A stretch of DNA of 64,000 nt from Streptomyces sp. WZ-12 (GCF_028898845.1 NZ_CP118574.1:9105401-9169400), one strand, 5' to 3'. Counted from the first letter of the stretch, positions 35,237 to 44,046 are shown. The notes: generated by a model from the sequence alone, not told the origin. Numbers and translations are program-made.

Positions 35237-35838
35237 CTGCTGGGAGCCGACGCGAGACCGCGTTGTGGACAGCGAGCAAGACCGGTGACAGCAAGGCGAT
35301 CGGCGATCTGGCGCCGACGGGAGAGGAGTTGGCGGCCAGGGACGCGGCGGGATGGACCGCACTGGACTGGGCGGCGGGCCACGGTGACGCGGCGACGGTC
35401 AGGGCCCTGCTGGCCGCGGGGGCGGACCCGCTGGCCACCGGCGAGGACGAACGGCCGCCGTACGAGATCGCGTTGGCGGCCGGCCACCGGGAAGCGGCCC
35501 GCATCCTGCGGGAGAGGGTGCGGCAGTCCACCGGCGAGGACCCGGCCTCCTCCTGGATGCCCTACTGCCGGGCCTATCCGCTCGATGCGCTGCGGGCCTA
35601 CCCCGACTGGCCCGCCGGGGCCGCGCAGCGCCCGGACGGCGCCCCCCTGCCGGGCGACACGCTCGTCTACCTGCACCACGACCTCACCGTCACCTCGGGG
35701 ATCTGGCCCGGCGAGGACATCGTGTTCGACGCCCGCACTCCGCGATGGGAGCGCTTCTGCCGGCAGGAACTGGGCTTCGCGGTGCCCGACGACCTCGACC
35801 TCATCACCGAAACGACCACCGGGAGCAACCATGGCTGA
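35233..35838 (+). CDS. Small ankyrin-repeat protein
   Basis: The 201-residue protein starts at an ATG overlapping the upstream stop. Residues about 5-95 contain two to three ankyrin repeats (AGWTALDWAAGHGDAATVRALLAAGADPL and the next helix pair). Residues about 105-201 form a separate region (AYPLDALRAYPDW, LVYLHHDLTVTSGIWPGEDIVF, ELGFAVPDDLDL) that was not recognised. No signal peptide or membrane segment is seen. Translational coupling to its neighbours suggests a job in the pathway, perhaps as a protein-protein adaptor. Confidence 0.75.
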   Translation: MTAGSRRETALWTASKTGDSKAIGDLAPTGEELAARDAAGWTALDWAAGHGDAATVRALLAAGADPLATGEDERPPYEIALAAGHREAARILRERVRQSTGEDPASSWMPYCRAYPLDALRAYPDWPAGAAQRPDGAPLPGDTLVYLHHDLTVTSGIWPGEDIVFDARTPRWERFCRQELGFAVPDDLDLITETTTGSNHG

Positions 35839-36226
35839 CCAGACCCTGCACGCGGTGGTGACCTGGGCCGACCCGACCGAGCACGCGGCGGGCGTCGGGC
35901 TGCAGGACACGTCGGGAGAACTGGTCGAGGGCGTCAGCGCCCCCGACGGTTCGGTCCGCTACGAGGTGGACCTCACCGTGCGCGAGAGCAGGGCGGCCGG
36001 ACCCCAACGCAACGACTTCGGCGGCCCGTTCGTCCACGGCACCCCCAAGGAACGCTTCCTCTACCTGAGCTTCAGGGGGCAGGGGGAGGAGCCGTGGCAG
36101 CGCCGCACCAAGATCATCCTGCCCGCGGCGGATGCGGTGGCGGGACAGGCGGAGATCCACGCGACGGTGGTCGACGCCGACCGGAGCCGGGCGCTTCTCG
36201 ACGGGGACGGCTGGTCCGCCGTGTAA
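35831..36226 (+). CDS. Small DUF5990-like protein
   Basis: This 131-residue protein overlaps the ankyrin gene by eight bases. The stretch FGGPFVHGTPKERFLYLSF followed by WQRRTKIILP resembles the DUF5990 family of small actinobacterial proteins; the resemblance is judged by eye. No catalytic residues can be proposed. With the ankyrin protein it forms a two-gene insert between the C-domain gene and the second hydroxylase. Confidence 0.65.
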   Translation: MADQTLHAVVTWADPTEHAAGVGLQDTSGELVEGVSAPDGSVRYEVDLTVRESRAAGPQRNDFGGPFVHGTPKERFLYLSFRGQGEEPWQRRTKIILPAADAVAGQAEIHATVVDADRSRALLDGDGWSAV

Positions 36227-36249
36227 CAGGAAAGGACAGGAGGGGGAAC

Positions 36250-37233
36250 ATGACCGAGAACGAGAGTGCGGGCGCCCCCGGCACCGTCGGCACGCGCGCC
36301 TACCTGACGCAGATGATCCGGCGCTACTACGCGAGCCTGATCGACGCCTGGCACTACGCGGGCGAGACGGCGAAGGCCATGGAGTGCGCCAACGAGGCGG
36401 TCCGGCAAGGGGTTTGGGACCAGCCCCTGCAACGGGCCCGAGAGCACATCCCCGGGCTGCAAGCGCAACCGGTGCACGATCCCGGCGAGTTCTGGTTCAT
36501 CGGCTACCTGGAGGAGAACTACCCCCGGATCAGGGCGGAGGTCGAGCGGGTCCTCGACACCCCGCTCGATCCGGTGGTCTCGACCACCGACGACGCCGGA
36601 CTGATCCGCAAGGGCTCCTGGAAGCAGGCGCACCTCTACCGGGACGGCCGATGGCTCAGTCACGTCCGGGTACGGTTCCCGGTCACGGCGAGCATCGTGG
36701 AGAAGATCCCCGACGTCACCGAGCTCAGCCCGGGGGTGATCACGATGTCCAGGGTTTCCCCCGGCACCCACATCATGCCGCACTGCGGGCCGACGAACGG
36801 GCTGCTGCGGATCCACCTCCCGCTCATCGTGCCGGACGGCGTGAGCATCCGCGTCGCGGACCGGAAAATGCAGTGGCAGGAAGGGAAATGCCTGGTCTTC
36901 GACGACTCCTTCGAGCACGAGGTGTGGCACCGCGGCACCGAGGACCGGGTGGTGCTGATCCTCGACGTGCTCCACCCGGACCTGCACGGCGACCACCGGC
37001 AGCGCGTGCTCGGACGACGGCGGAACTTCGAGGAGCAGATCATCGAGTTCATGAGGGAACGCGGTGTGGAACGGGTGGCCATCCGCGACGGGGAGATCAC
37101 CCTCACCCCGGACGCCGGGGTGCGTGAACTGGTCGCGACCTACATGGCGGGCACCGGACTGACCGGCGTGCACCTCGACGGCGACCAGGTCCGTTGGGAA
37201 CGCCCGGACGACATACCGGGGCCACTGAAGTGA
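36250..37233 (+). CDS. AspH-type beta-hydroxylase (copy 2)
   Basis: ATG at 36250 follows a strong GGAGGGGG site and gives 327 residues. Iron ligands are H178 in MPHCGPTN and H223 in DDSFEHEVWH; the LLRIHLPL strand carries the co-substrate Arg. It shares the YYASLIDAW leader and GEFWFIGYL motif with the copies at 30799 and in the BlmF-like protein. Two intact hydroxylases of one family plus a TauD-type enzyme imply more than one hydroxylation. Its stop overlaps the start of the aminotransferase gene. Confidence 0.83.
   Translation: MTENESAGAPGTVGTRAYLTQMIRRYYASLIDAWHYAGETAKAMECANEAVRQGVWDQPLQRAREHIPGLQAQPVHDPGEFWFIGYLEENYPRIRAEVERVLDTPLDPVVSTTDDAGLIRKGSWKQAHLYRDGRWLSHVRVRFPVTASIVEKIPDVTELSPGVITMSRVSPGTHIMPHCGPTNGLLRIHLPLIVPDGVSIRVADRKMQWQEGKCLVFDDSFEHEVWHRGTEDRVVLILDVLHPDLHGDHRQRVLGRRRNFEEQIIEFMRERGVERVAIRDGEITLTPDAGVRELVATYMAGTGLTGVHLDGDQVRWERPDDIPGPLK
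36887..36923 (+). repeat. 37-base exact repeat shared by two hydroxylase genes (copy 2)
   Basis: Second copy of the block at 31406-31442, lying in the same codon phase over the FEHEVW iron-ligand motif of the second AspH-type gene. Confidence 0.85.
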
Positions 37234-38387
37234 TCAACTTGTTCGAACCCGCCCTGGGCGAGGAGGAGTTGGCGGAAGTCCGTGCGGTGTTCGCCAGCGG
37301 ATGGCTGGGAAAGGGGACCAGGACCGGCGAGTTCGAAGCGGCGTTCGCCGCCCACCTCGGCGTGCCGGCCGACCGGCTCGTCTCGCTGAACTCCTGCACC
37401 GAGGGGCTGTTCCTGGCCGCGGAGCTGCTGGAGATCGGGCCGGGTGACGAGGTGGTGCTGCCCTCGGTGAGCTTCGTCGGCGCGGCGAACGCGGTGGCGG
37501 CGCGGGGCGGCACCCCCGTGTTCTGCGACGTCGATCCGCACACGCTCAACCCGAGCGTGGCCCATATCGCACCGCGGCTGACCGCGGCCACCCGCGCCGT
37601 CCTGGTGCTGCACTACGGCGGCTACCCAGGCGACATCGAGAACATCGCCGCGCTGTGCCGGGACCGCGGGATCCCGCTGATCGAGGACGCCGCCTGCGCG
37701 GTGGCTTCACGGGTATCAGCCACCGCCTGCGGCACGTTCGGCGACATCGGCCTGTGGAGCTTCGACCCGATGAAGATCCTTGTGACGGGCGACGGCGGCA
37801 TGCTCTACGCCAGGGACCCCGCGCTGGCCCAACGAGCCGCCGAACTATCCTACTTGGGGCTGCGACAGGTCAGCGGATACGCGCAGGCCAGCACCGGGGG
37901 ACGCTGGTGGGAGTTCCAGGTCGGGCCGTTCGGCCGCCGGTCGATCACCAACGACATCTCCTCGGCGATCGGGACGGTACAGCTCGCGAAGCTGCCGTCG
38001 TTCGTCCGCCGGCGACAGGAGATCACCCACTGGTACGACGACCGACTCGCGGGCGCGGCCGGACTGCGTCGCCCGGCGCCGCCACCACCGGGACACGAAT
38101 CCTCGTACTACTTCTACTGGGTACAGATGGACCGGCGCATCCGCGACGAGGTCGCCACCCGGCTGTACCGGCGCGGGATCTACACCAGCTTCCGCTACGC
38201 GCCGCTGCATCTGGTCAGCGCCTACGGAACGCAGCCGGCACTGCCCGGCGCGGAGCGCGCGGCGGCGGAGACCCTGTGCATCCCGCTGCACCAGGGACTC
38301 GACGACACCCAGCTCGACACGGTCGCCACCGAACTCCGCGCCGCCGTGGCCGAGGTGAGCGAACTGGCGGGGATCACGGCACCCTGA
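37230..38387 (+). CDS. DegT/DnrJ/EryC1-family PLP aminotransferase
   Basis: A GTG overlapping the previous stop starts a 385-residue protein. Typical motifs are SLNSCTEGLFLA (cofactor phosphate), VLPSVSFVGAANAV, IEDAAC (Asp153) and the Schiff-base lysine K182 in SFDPMKILVTGDGG. The family transaminates keto-sugars bound to nucleotides, and a few members act on other substrates such as cyclitols. Known bleomycin sugars (gulose, carbamoyl-mannose) need no amino group, whereas tallysomycin carries 4-amino-4,6-dideoxy-talose. An extra amino sugar, or another amination step, is therefore suggested. Confidence 0.87.
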   Translation: MINLFEPALGEEELAEVRAVFASGWLGKGTRTGEFEAAFAAHLGVPADRLVSLNSCTEGLFLAAELLEIGPGDEVVLPSVSFVGAANAVAARGGTPVFCDVDPHTLNPSVAHIAPRLTAATRAVLVLHYGGYPGDIENIAALCRDRGIPLIEDAACAVASRVSATACGTFGDIGLWSFDPMKILVTGDGGMLYARDPALAQRAAELSYLGLRQVSGYAQASTGGRWWEFQVGPFGRRSITNDISSAIGTVQLAKLPSFVRRRQEITHWYDDRLAGAAGLRRPAPPPPGHESSYYFYWVQMDRRIRDEVATRLYRRGIYTSFRYAPLHLVSAYGTQPALPGAERAAAETLCIPLHQGLDDTQLDTVATELRAAVAEVSELAGITAP

Positions 38388-38413
38388 CACCCGTACGGTA
38401 AGGAGACGCTGCG

Positions 38414-39994
38414 GTGAGCGTGACACGGAAACTCGCGAGACTGGCACTCGGCAGCGGGCAGGGGGTGCCCTGCCTGCGGGTGGGCGACCTGGACCGGGCC
38501 GTCCGCTTCTACCGTGACCAGTTGGGGTTCGACCAGGTCAGACTGCTCGGTGGCGCACACCCCCATGCGGCACTGTGCGCCGCCCAACACCGCGGCGGCA
38601 CCGTGCTGTTGACGCGGAGCGAGGAGGGTGCGGAAGCAACAGGCGGACCGGCCCGCCGCCAATCGGACCAGGCGTACTGGGACGCCGCCTTCTTCGTCGA
38701 CGACATCGATCGAGTGGCCGACGAACTGCGGACCCGCGGCGTCCGCATAGACGTGGGCATCGGCATCTCCACCCTCTCCGACCGCATGCTGGAGATCCGC
38801 GACGACTGGGGCAACAGACTGGCCTTCGCCGAGGCCGACGACGGATGGCGTCCGGCACTGCGGCAGCTCACCGAACGGGCAGTCCCCGCACGGGTTCGCA
38901 ACGCCGCACGCGACCGCCGGTTCGCACGGCAGGAACGCGCGGAGTACGCCGGGTTCGAGCGGTTCTACGCAAGCCTGCCGAGCCATCGCGACCCGGTGTA
39001 CATGTTCTTCACCAGCGGCCTGCTGCACTGGGTCATCGCCGCGGAAAAGCACATTCCGGCGGCGGTGAACCTGGTGCTGTTCGGCTCCGGGCTCACCGGC
39101 GAGGAGCAGCGGTGGCTGAACGAGAACCTCGACCGCCCGATGTACAACTCCACGCTGGAAATCGACGACAACACGGCGTGGGAATTCCTGTTCGACGCCA
39201 ACAAGACGAACTTCGGATACGTCGACATCGACTGTTTCGTGCTGGAGCCGACGGTCTTCTCCGACCTCGCCTCGTTCGACGAGGGCGTGGCGGTCAACGC
39301 GATCTGGACCTACCAGGCGGCCCCCGGCGTGCCGCTCGGCTGCACTCACCTGGTGTTCCTCAACGCCGCGGTGATCGCCGAACTACGCGCCAGGAAAAGG
39401 TATCTCTCCCCGGCAAACTACGACTGGCACGGCCGCACGGTGCCCCTGCTGCACCACCGGACCTACTGCCGCGTGCCCACTGCCGCCCAACGTCGGCTGC
39501 TGCTGGAAGTGTTGCCACCCGACGAGCGTGGACGCCCACAGGCCCCGGTCGAGGCCCCGTTCTTCGACACGCTGGTCGGGTACCAGATCGCCGCCGCGGC
39601 CACGGGCTACCGCACACACGCGGTGCGGCCCCTGGCGCACCGGACGCAGAACATGTTCACCGCGGCCACCAACGCGGGCAAACCGGTCTGGCAGCAGGAC
39701 CTTTCCGATGAACTGGTCCATGTCGGCGGCATCAGCTACTACGGCCGGTATTTTCACGCCTCCACATTCCGCAAGCTCTACCTGGCCGCCGAGTACGCTG
39801 TGCTGTGCGCATCGGTGGAAAGACTGCCGGCCGGCTACCGGGAACGGCAGGCCACCATCGAGCAGCAGCAACGCGACATCGGATTGGACCCCGCCGCGGC
39901 AGGAGAGTTGGTTCGTCAGCATCTGGTCACCGATCGGGGGCTCGACCCGAGCACTGCCGACCGGATCGTCGGCACGGCGAACCACACGCCCTGA
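38414..39994 (+). CDS. VOC domain fused to glycosyltransferase-like domain
   Basis: GTG at 38414 with AAGGAG ten bases upstream gives 526 residues. Residues about 14-140 are a VOC (glyoxalase/bleomycin-resistance) fold: PCLRVGDLDRAVRFYRDQLGF, WDAAFFVDDIDRVADEL, LEIRDDWGNRLAFAE. Residues about 170-470 look like a GT-A glycosyltransferase: DPVYMFFTSGLLHWVIAA, then NFGYVDIDCFVLEP with a DxD-type motif D271-I-D273, and later HVGGISYYGRYF. VOC proteins such as BlmA bind and sequester bleomycin. A drug-binding domain joined to a transferase could glycosylate the mature molecule or modify it for resistance. The fusion was not recognised from any characterised pathway. Confidence 0.72.
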   Translation: MSVTRKLARLALGSGQGVPCLRVGDLDRAVRFYRDQLGFDQVRLLGGAHPHAALCAAQHRGGTVLLTRSEEGAEATGGPARRQSDQAYWDAAFFVDDIDRVADELRTRGVRIDVGIGISTLSDRMLEIRDDWGNRLAFAEADDGWRPALRQLTERAVPARVRNAARDRRFARQERAEYAGFERFYASLPSHRDPVYMFFTSGLLHWVIAAEKHIPAAVNLVLFGSGLTGEEQRWLNENLDRPMYNSTLEIDDNTAWEFLFDANKTNFGYVDIDCFVLEPTVFSDLASFDEGVAVNAIWTYQAAPGVPLGCTHLVFLNAAVIAELRARKRYLSPANYDWHGRTVPLLHHRTYCRVPTAAQRRLLLEVLPPDERGRPQAPVEAPFFDTLVGYQIAAAATGYRTHAVRPLAHRTQNMFTAATNAGKPVWQQDLSDELVHVGGISYYGRYFHASTFRKLYLAAEYAVLCASVERLPAGYRERQATIEQQQRDIGLDPAAAGELVRQHLVTDRGLDPSTADRIVGTANHTP

Positions 39995-40056
39995 CCCCGG
40001 GGTCGAAAAGCTCAACGCACGTTCCTGACAAGCCTGTCGAGAAAGGGCTCACATCG

Positions 40057-40941
40057 GTGAAACTGGCAACCCCCCGCCTCAGTCTGGCGCCGCTGGACCC
40101 CGCAGCAGACGCCGAAGGGCTGCACGCGGCGTACGGCGATCCGGAGGTCATGACCTGGTGGACCCGTCCGGCGACCGCCACCGCGGCCGAAACGCAGCGC
40201 CTGCTGGCCGAGGAGAACGCGCGCAGCGGCGCCATGCTGTGGACGGTCCGGGACGAGGGCGGGACGGTCGTGGGGCTGGTCGGCCTGCTGGGCGCGGTGG
40301 AGATTCCCGGACTGACCTGGATCCTGGCCAGGCACGCCTGGGGGCGGGGCTTCGCCACCGAAGCCGCGGCGGCGGCCATCGAGTACGCCTTCACGCACGC
40401 CGGACTCGACAGGGTGGAGGCATGGGTCGAGGCGAGCAACGCGCGGTCGCTCGCCGTCTGCCAACGCCTGGGCCTGGTCCGCCAGGGCACCCTGGCCCAG
40501 CGCTACGCTCACCGCACGCACCCCCACGAGGTGGCCGTGTTGGGCCTGACGAACCCGCAGCACAAACAGGAACCGACCCCCGTACTGCGCGTTGAACCGG
40601 TGCTCCCGGTGACCGACGTAGCGGCCACCCTCAGTCTGCTGCGAGCGGTGCTGTCCGGCCGGGTGTCCTTCTCGGTGGGCGAACCCGTCGAGGTCGCCGG
40701 GCTCGTACTGGGGCCGTGGAGCGTCGGGCCCAGCATCCGACTCGTCACCGCGTCGGGGGCGCAGAGCGCGCCGGTGACCCTGGCCCTCGACGCCGCCACC
40801 GAACTGGACGAGCTCCACCGACGAGCCGTCGCATCGGGGGCCGGACGGGTCGAGCCACCCACCGAACAGCCGTGGGGCGTACGCGAGTTCACGTTCGAGC
40901 TGCCCGAGGGCCACCGACTCGTCTTCAGCGCGCCGGCTTGA
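40057..40941 (+). CDS. blmB: GNAT-VOC protein, bleomycin N-acetyltransferase-like
   Basis: GTG at 40057 (weak GAAAGGG site upstream) gives 294 residues. Residues about 1-170 are a RimJ-like GNAT domain (ATPRLSLAPLDP, WILARHAWGRGFATEAA for acetyl-CoA, ASNARSLAVCQRLGL). Residues about 190-294 are a VOC-like domain (VEPVLPVTDVAATLSLLRAVL, FTFELPEGHRLVF). Bleomycin N-acetyltransferase (BAT, BlmB) of S. verticillus is about 300 residues with the same order, its C-terminal part having the fold of the binding protein BlmA. Self-resistance by acetylation is the likely role. It closes the + strand block. Confidence 0.85.
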   Translation: MKLATPRLSLAPLDPAADAEGLHAAYGDPEVMTWWTRPATATAAETQRLLAEENARSGAMLWTVRDEGGTVVGLVGLLGAVEIPGLTWILARHAWGRGFATEAAAAAIEYAFTHAGLDRVEAWVEASNARSLAVCQRLGLVRQGTLAQRYAHRTHPHEVAVLGLTNPQHKQEPTPVLRVEPVLPVTDVAATLSLLRAVLSGRVSFSVGEPVEVAGLVLGPWSVGPSIRLVTASGAQSAPVTLALDAATELDELHRRAVASGAGRVEPPTEQPWGVREFTFELPEGHRLVFSAPA

Positions 40942-41108
40942 ATAGCCCGGCTTCGGCGCGCGCCTTGTCGTCACGGATCGAGCAGTGCCCGTCGCGGCCC
41001 CTGCGGCCGTCGCCCCCCGGCGCACCTGGCCCCGGTTGCCGCCACAGGCATGGCGCGGCATGCGGGCGCATGCGGACCCGATGACGGCGCCGGTGACCGG
41101 GGGCGACG

Positions 41109-42014
41109 TCATTCCTCCGGGGAGGTGGCGGGCGTCCGGCTGAGGCGGTGCGCGCGGGCGCTCGCCATGAGGTACTGGCCGTAGGGGGAGTCGCTCATCT
41201 CGGCGCCCAACTCGTAGCAGGCGTCCGCATTGATGAACCCCATGCGCAGGGCGACTTCCTCGACACAGCCAAGGCGGGTGCCCTGGTGGTGCTGTACGTC
41301 CCGGACGAACCGGCCCGCGGCGAGCAGGGACTCGTGGGTCCCGGCGTCCAGCCAGGTCACGCCGCTGCCGAGCCGCACCAGATGGGCACGCCCCGCCATC
41401 AGGTACGCGCGCAGCACGTCGGTGATCTCCAACTCGCCGCGTGCGGAGGGGTGCAGACCTCGCGCGATGTCCGTCACGGTGTCGTCGAAGAAATACAGGC
41501 CCGGGATCGCGAGGTGGGAACGCGGGTGCTCAGGCTTTTCCTCAACGGAGAGCAGACGGCCCCTGGCGTCGACCTCGGCGACCCCGAAACGCCGGGGGTC
41601 GGCGACCTGGTGGCCGAAGAGGACACAGCCACGCAACCCCTGCGTCGTGCTGCGCAGCAGGGCGGGCAGTTCGGCGCCGTGGAAGAGGTTGTCGCCCAAC
41701 ACCAGGGCGCAGTCCTCGCCCCGGATGTGGTCCGCACCCACACGAAAGGCGTCGGCGATGCCCCGCGGCTCCGCCTGGGCCGCGTAGCCGATGCGCATGC
41801 CGAGCCTGCTGCCGCTTCCGAACAACCTGCGGAACAGCTCGATCTCCGCGGGGCGGGTGACGATGAGGACGTCGTTGATGCCCGCGAGCATGAGCACCGA
41901 CAGCGGGTAATAGACCATCGGCTTGTCGTAGACCGGGGCCAGATGTTTGGAGCCCACCAGGGTGAGGGGCAGCAGTCGTGTCCCGTTCCCACCCGCCAGG
42001 ACTATGCCCTTCAC
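41109..42014 (-). CDS. rmlA: Glucose-1-phosphate thymidylyltransferase-like (RmlA)
   Basis: The 301-residue protein has the nucleotidyltransferase signature GGNGTRLLPLT, KHLAPVYDKPMVYYPLS, LGDNLFHG, EEKPEHPRS and TWLDAGTHESL. Length matches the short RmlA that makes dTDP-glucose. It runs opposite to the main operon and starts the 760-base gap before serS. No rmlB, rmlC or rmlD is visible, so any dTDP-sugar pathway would need genes elsewhere. Together with the DegT gene it hints at an amino-deoxysugar. Confidence 0.9.
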   Translation of the reverse strand: MKGIVLAGGNGTRLLPLTLVGSKHLAPVYDKPMVYYPLSVLMLAGINDVLIVTRPAEIELFRRLFGSGSRLGMRIGYAAQAEPRGIADAFRVGADHIRGEDCALVLGDNLFHGAELPALLRSTTQGLRGCVLFGHQVADPRRFGVAEVDARGRLLSVEEKPEHPRSHLAIPGLYFFDDTVTDIARGLHPSARGELEITDVLRAYLMAGRAHLVRLGSGVTWLDAGTHESLLAAGRFVRDVQHHQGTRLGCVEEVALRMGFINADACYELGAEMSDSPYGQYLMASARAHRLSRTPATSPEE

Positions 42015-42774
42015 CGGATCGAGACCGTACGACAGGGGCAGACGACCCTGCGGCGCGCAGCCCGGAACATGGGATGGGTCACGTCTCCTCCGAAAGCCCC
42101 TTGTGTTGCCTCAAGTCGTAGACGAGAGCGGTGCGATGACCGGGAACTGGCCCGGTTGATGGAGCCTGTGCGCCGCTCACCTGCCACCTACTTTTGCGGC
42201 ACCGGACGACTACGTGCGCGGACCTACTCTTGACCGTGCGCCGTGCTGAGTAGGCCGTGGGCGCTTCGTTCCAGCGTATGCGGGTCATGGCGTCGAAGTA
42301 GAGGGCGGCTTCGGCCTGGTGGCTGCCGCGAGCCCGACACGCCAGGAACCGCCCCGGACTGTCCGTGGAACAACTCGCCCTTGCACACGTCATGGAAGCG
42401 GCCAGCACAACAGACACCTCGCCCGCACGCGCTCAGGGCGGCACTGGCCGAACACTTCGACGTTCCCCACACCGTGACCGGCGGGGACAGCGGGATGCGT
42501 CTGACCGTGCGACCGCCGCCGGGCCCCCGACCAACCCCTGGCCCGAGCCGCCGTTTCTGTTCCCCGTCGATCGCGGCTGATACCTTCTCGCTGTGCCTGC
42601 TCGAAGCGCTGGCCGGTGGTCTGCCGGCCGATGTCACGGCGTCCCGTTCGTCGCCCGCGCCGTTCACGGCTCCTGGCCGGCCGTGGCCGAAGCGAAAACC
42701 ACCGCTTACCGAAACTTTCTCGCCGTGGCGCATTCTGATGCCCATACCGAAACGGAACATCGTTAGGGTCAACC
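42015..42774. other. Divergent intergenic region with gene debris
   Basis: This gap separates rmlA (-) and serS (+) and must hold both promoters. No convincing gene is present. In the + frame around 42570-42660 the translation DTFSLCLLEALAGGLP resembles the donor-site helix of GT4 glycosyltransferases, but its context is broken on both sides, so it looks like a decayed fragment. A short inverted pair CTACTC/GAGTAG lies at about 42223-42252. Confidence 0.4.
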
Positions 42775-44046
42775 GTGCTTGATGTGAAGTTCATTCTGGA
42801 AAACCCCGAGGCCGTCATCGAGAACTGCGCCCACCGGGGTTACGAAGTCGACATCGAGCGGATCGCCTCGCTCGACCGTGAACGGCGCGAAACCATCACG
42901 CGACTGGACGAAACGCGGCACGGCATCACCGTGCTGGGCCGCGAATGGAAGAACACCACCGACCAGGAGGGACACCGGCGCAAGGCCAACGCACTCAAGG
43001 AGGACCGGACCCACCTGGAGGCCCAACTAGAGGGAATCGAGGAGGCGTTGCGGCAGATCCTGGAACGTCTGCCCAACATGCTCGACCCCCGGGTCCCGGT
43101 CGGCGGCGAAGAAGAGAACGAAATCGTCCGGACCGTCGGCACCCCGCCGTCCTTCGATTTCGCCCCGCGTTCCCACGAGGAACTCGGCCGGCTCACCGCC
43201 ACCATCGACATCCCGCGCGGGGTGAACGTCGCCGGCTCCCGCTTCTACCTGCTGATGAACGAAGCCGTCCAGATCCGCTACGCCCTGACGGACCTGTTCA
43301 CCAAGCGCGCCCGCGAGCAGGGCTTCGACCTGGTCTCGCCGCCCTACCTGGCCCGCCGGGAGACCCTTTACGCCTCCGGCTACCTGCCGTTCCAGGACAA
43401 GGACAACTTCACAGTCAACGACTCCGACCTGTCCCTGATCGGCACCAGCGAGCAGTCCCTGCTCGGCATGCACGTCGGGGAAATCCTGACCAGACTTCCG
43501 CTGCTCTACCTCGGCGACTCGATGTGTTTCCGCACCGAGGCCGGAAGTTATGGACGTGACACCGCCGGAATCCTGCGGGTGCACCAGTTCTACAAGCTGG
43601 AGCAGTTCGTCTACTGCCACCCGTCCGAGAGCGAGCGCTACCACCAACTCTGCCTGGAGAACGAGGAATGGCTGATGCGTGAGCTCGGCATTCCCTACCA
43701 GGTGGTGCTCACCGGCTCGCAGGACCTGGGTGCGCCCGGCCGCATGAAGTACGACACCGAAGCCTGGCTGCCCTTCCAGGAGCGGTACCGCGAGATGACC
43801 TCCAACACCAACATGGGGGACTTCCAGGCGCGGCGCGGCCGCATCCGCTACAAGATCGACGGGGAGAAGGGCTTCCCGCACACCATCTCCGCGACCGGGT
43901 TCTGTGACCGCCTGATCTTGTCGATCATGGAGAACTACCAGCAGGAAGACGGCTCGATCGAGGTGCCCGCACTCCTCAGGCCCCACCTCGGCAGCGACGT
44001 GATCCCCGTACGCCCGGCCGAACAGCAGCGCCCCAAGGTCCGATAG
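42775..44046 (+). CDS. serS: Seryl-tRNA synthetase, divergent paralogue
   Basis: A GTG start gives 423 residues, normal length. An N-terminal coiled-coil arm (about 25-105) precedes the class II core: motif 2 [21 protein letters not shown] and motif 3 ending ENYQQEDGS. Several strongly conserved stretches differ from housekeeping SerRS: the usual SSCSNxxDFQARR is [13 protein letters not shown] and TLNGSGLAVGR is [11 protein letters not shown]. It is therefore probably a second copy. Pathway-associated SerRS enzymes are known (VlmL of valanimycin supplies seryl-tRNA), and resistance-type duplicate synthetases are also known. Its link to the glycopeptide cluster is unproven. Confidence 0.88.
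   Translation: MLDVKFILENPEAVIENCAHRGYEVDIERIASLDRERRETITRLDETRHGITVLGREWKNTTDQEGHRRKANALKEDRTHLEAQLEGIEEALRQILERLPNMLDPRVPVGGEEENEIVRTVGTPPSFDFAPRSHEELGRLTATIDIPRGVNVAGSRFYLLMNEAVQIRYALTDLFTKRAREQGFDLVSPPYLARRETLYASGYLPFQDKDNFTVNDSDLSLIGTSEQSLLGMHVGEILTRLPLLYLGDSMCFRTEAGSYGRDTAGILRVHQFYKLEQFVYCHPSESERYHQLCLENEEWLMRELGIPYQVVLTGSQDLGAPGRMKYDTEAWLPFQERYREMTSNTNMGDFQARRGRIRYKIDGEKGFPHTISATGFCDRLILSIMENYQQEDGSIEVPALLRPHLGSDVIPVRPAEQQRPKVR

Noticed and set aside
37230..38387. DegT protein as a TDP-sugar enzyme with certainty
   Set aside because: The family also includes enzymes on other substrates, and no dehydratase or epimerase partner is visible here, so only the family is called.
42243..42782. 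179-codon + strand frame before serS
   Set aside because: Only one short stretch resembles a GT4 helix; the rest is unlike coding sequence and it overlaps the serS start.
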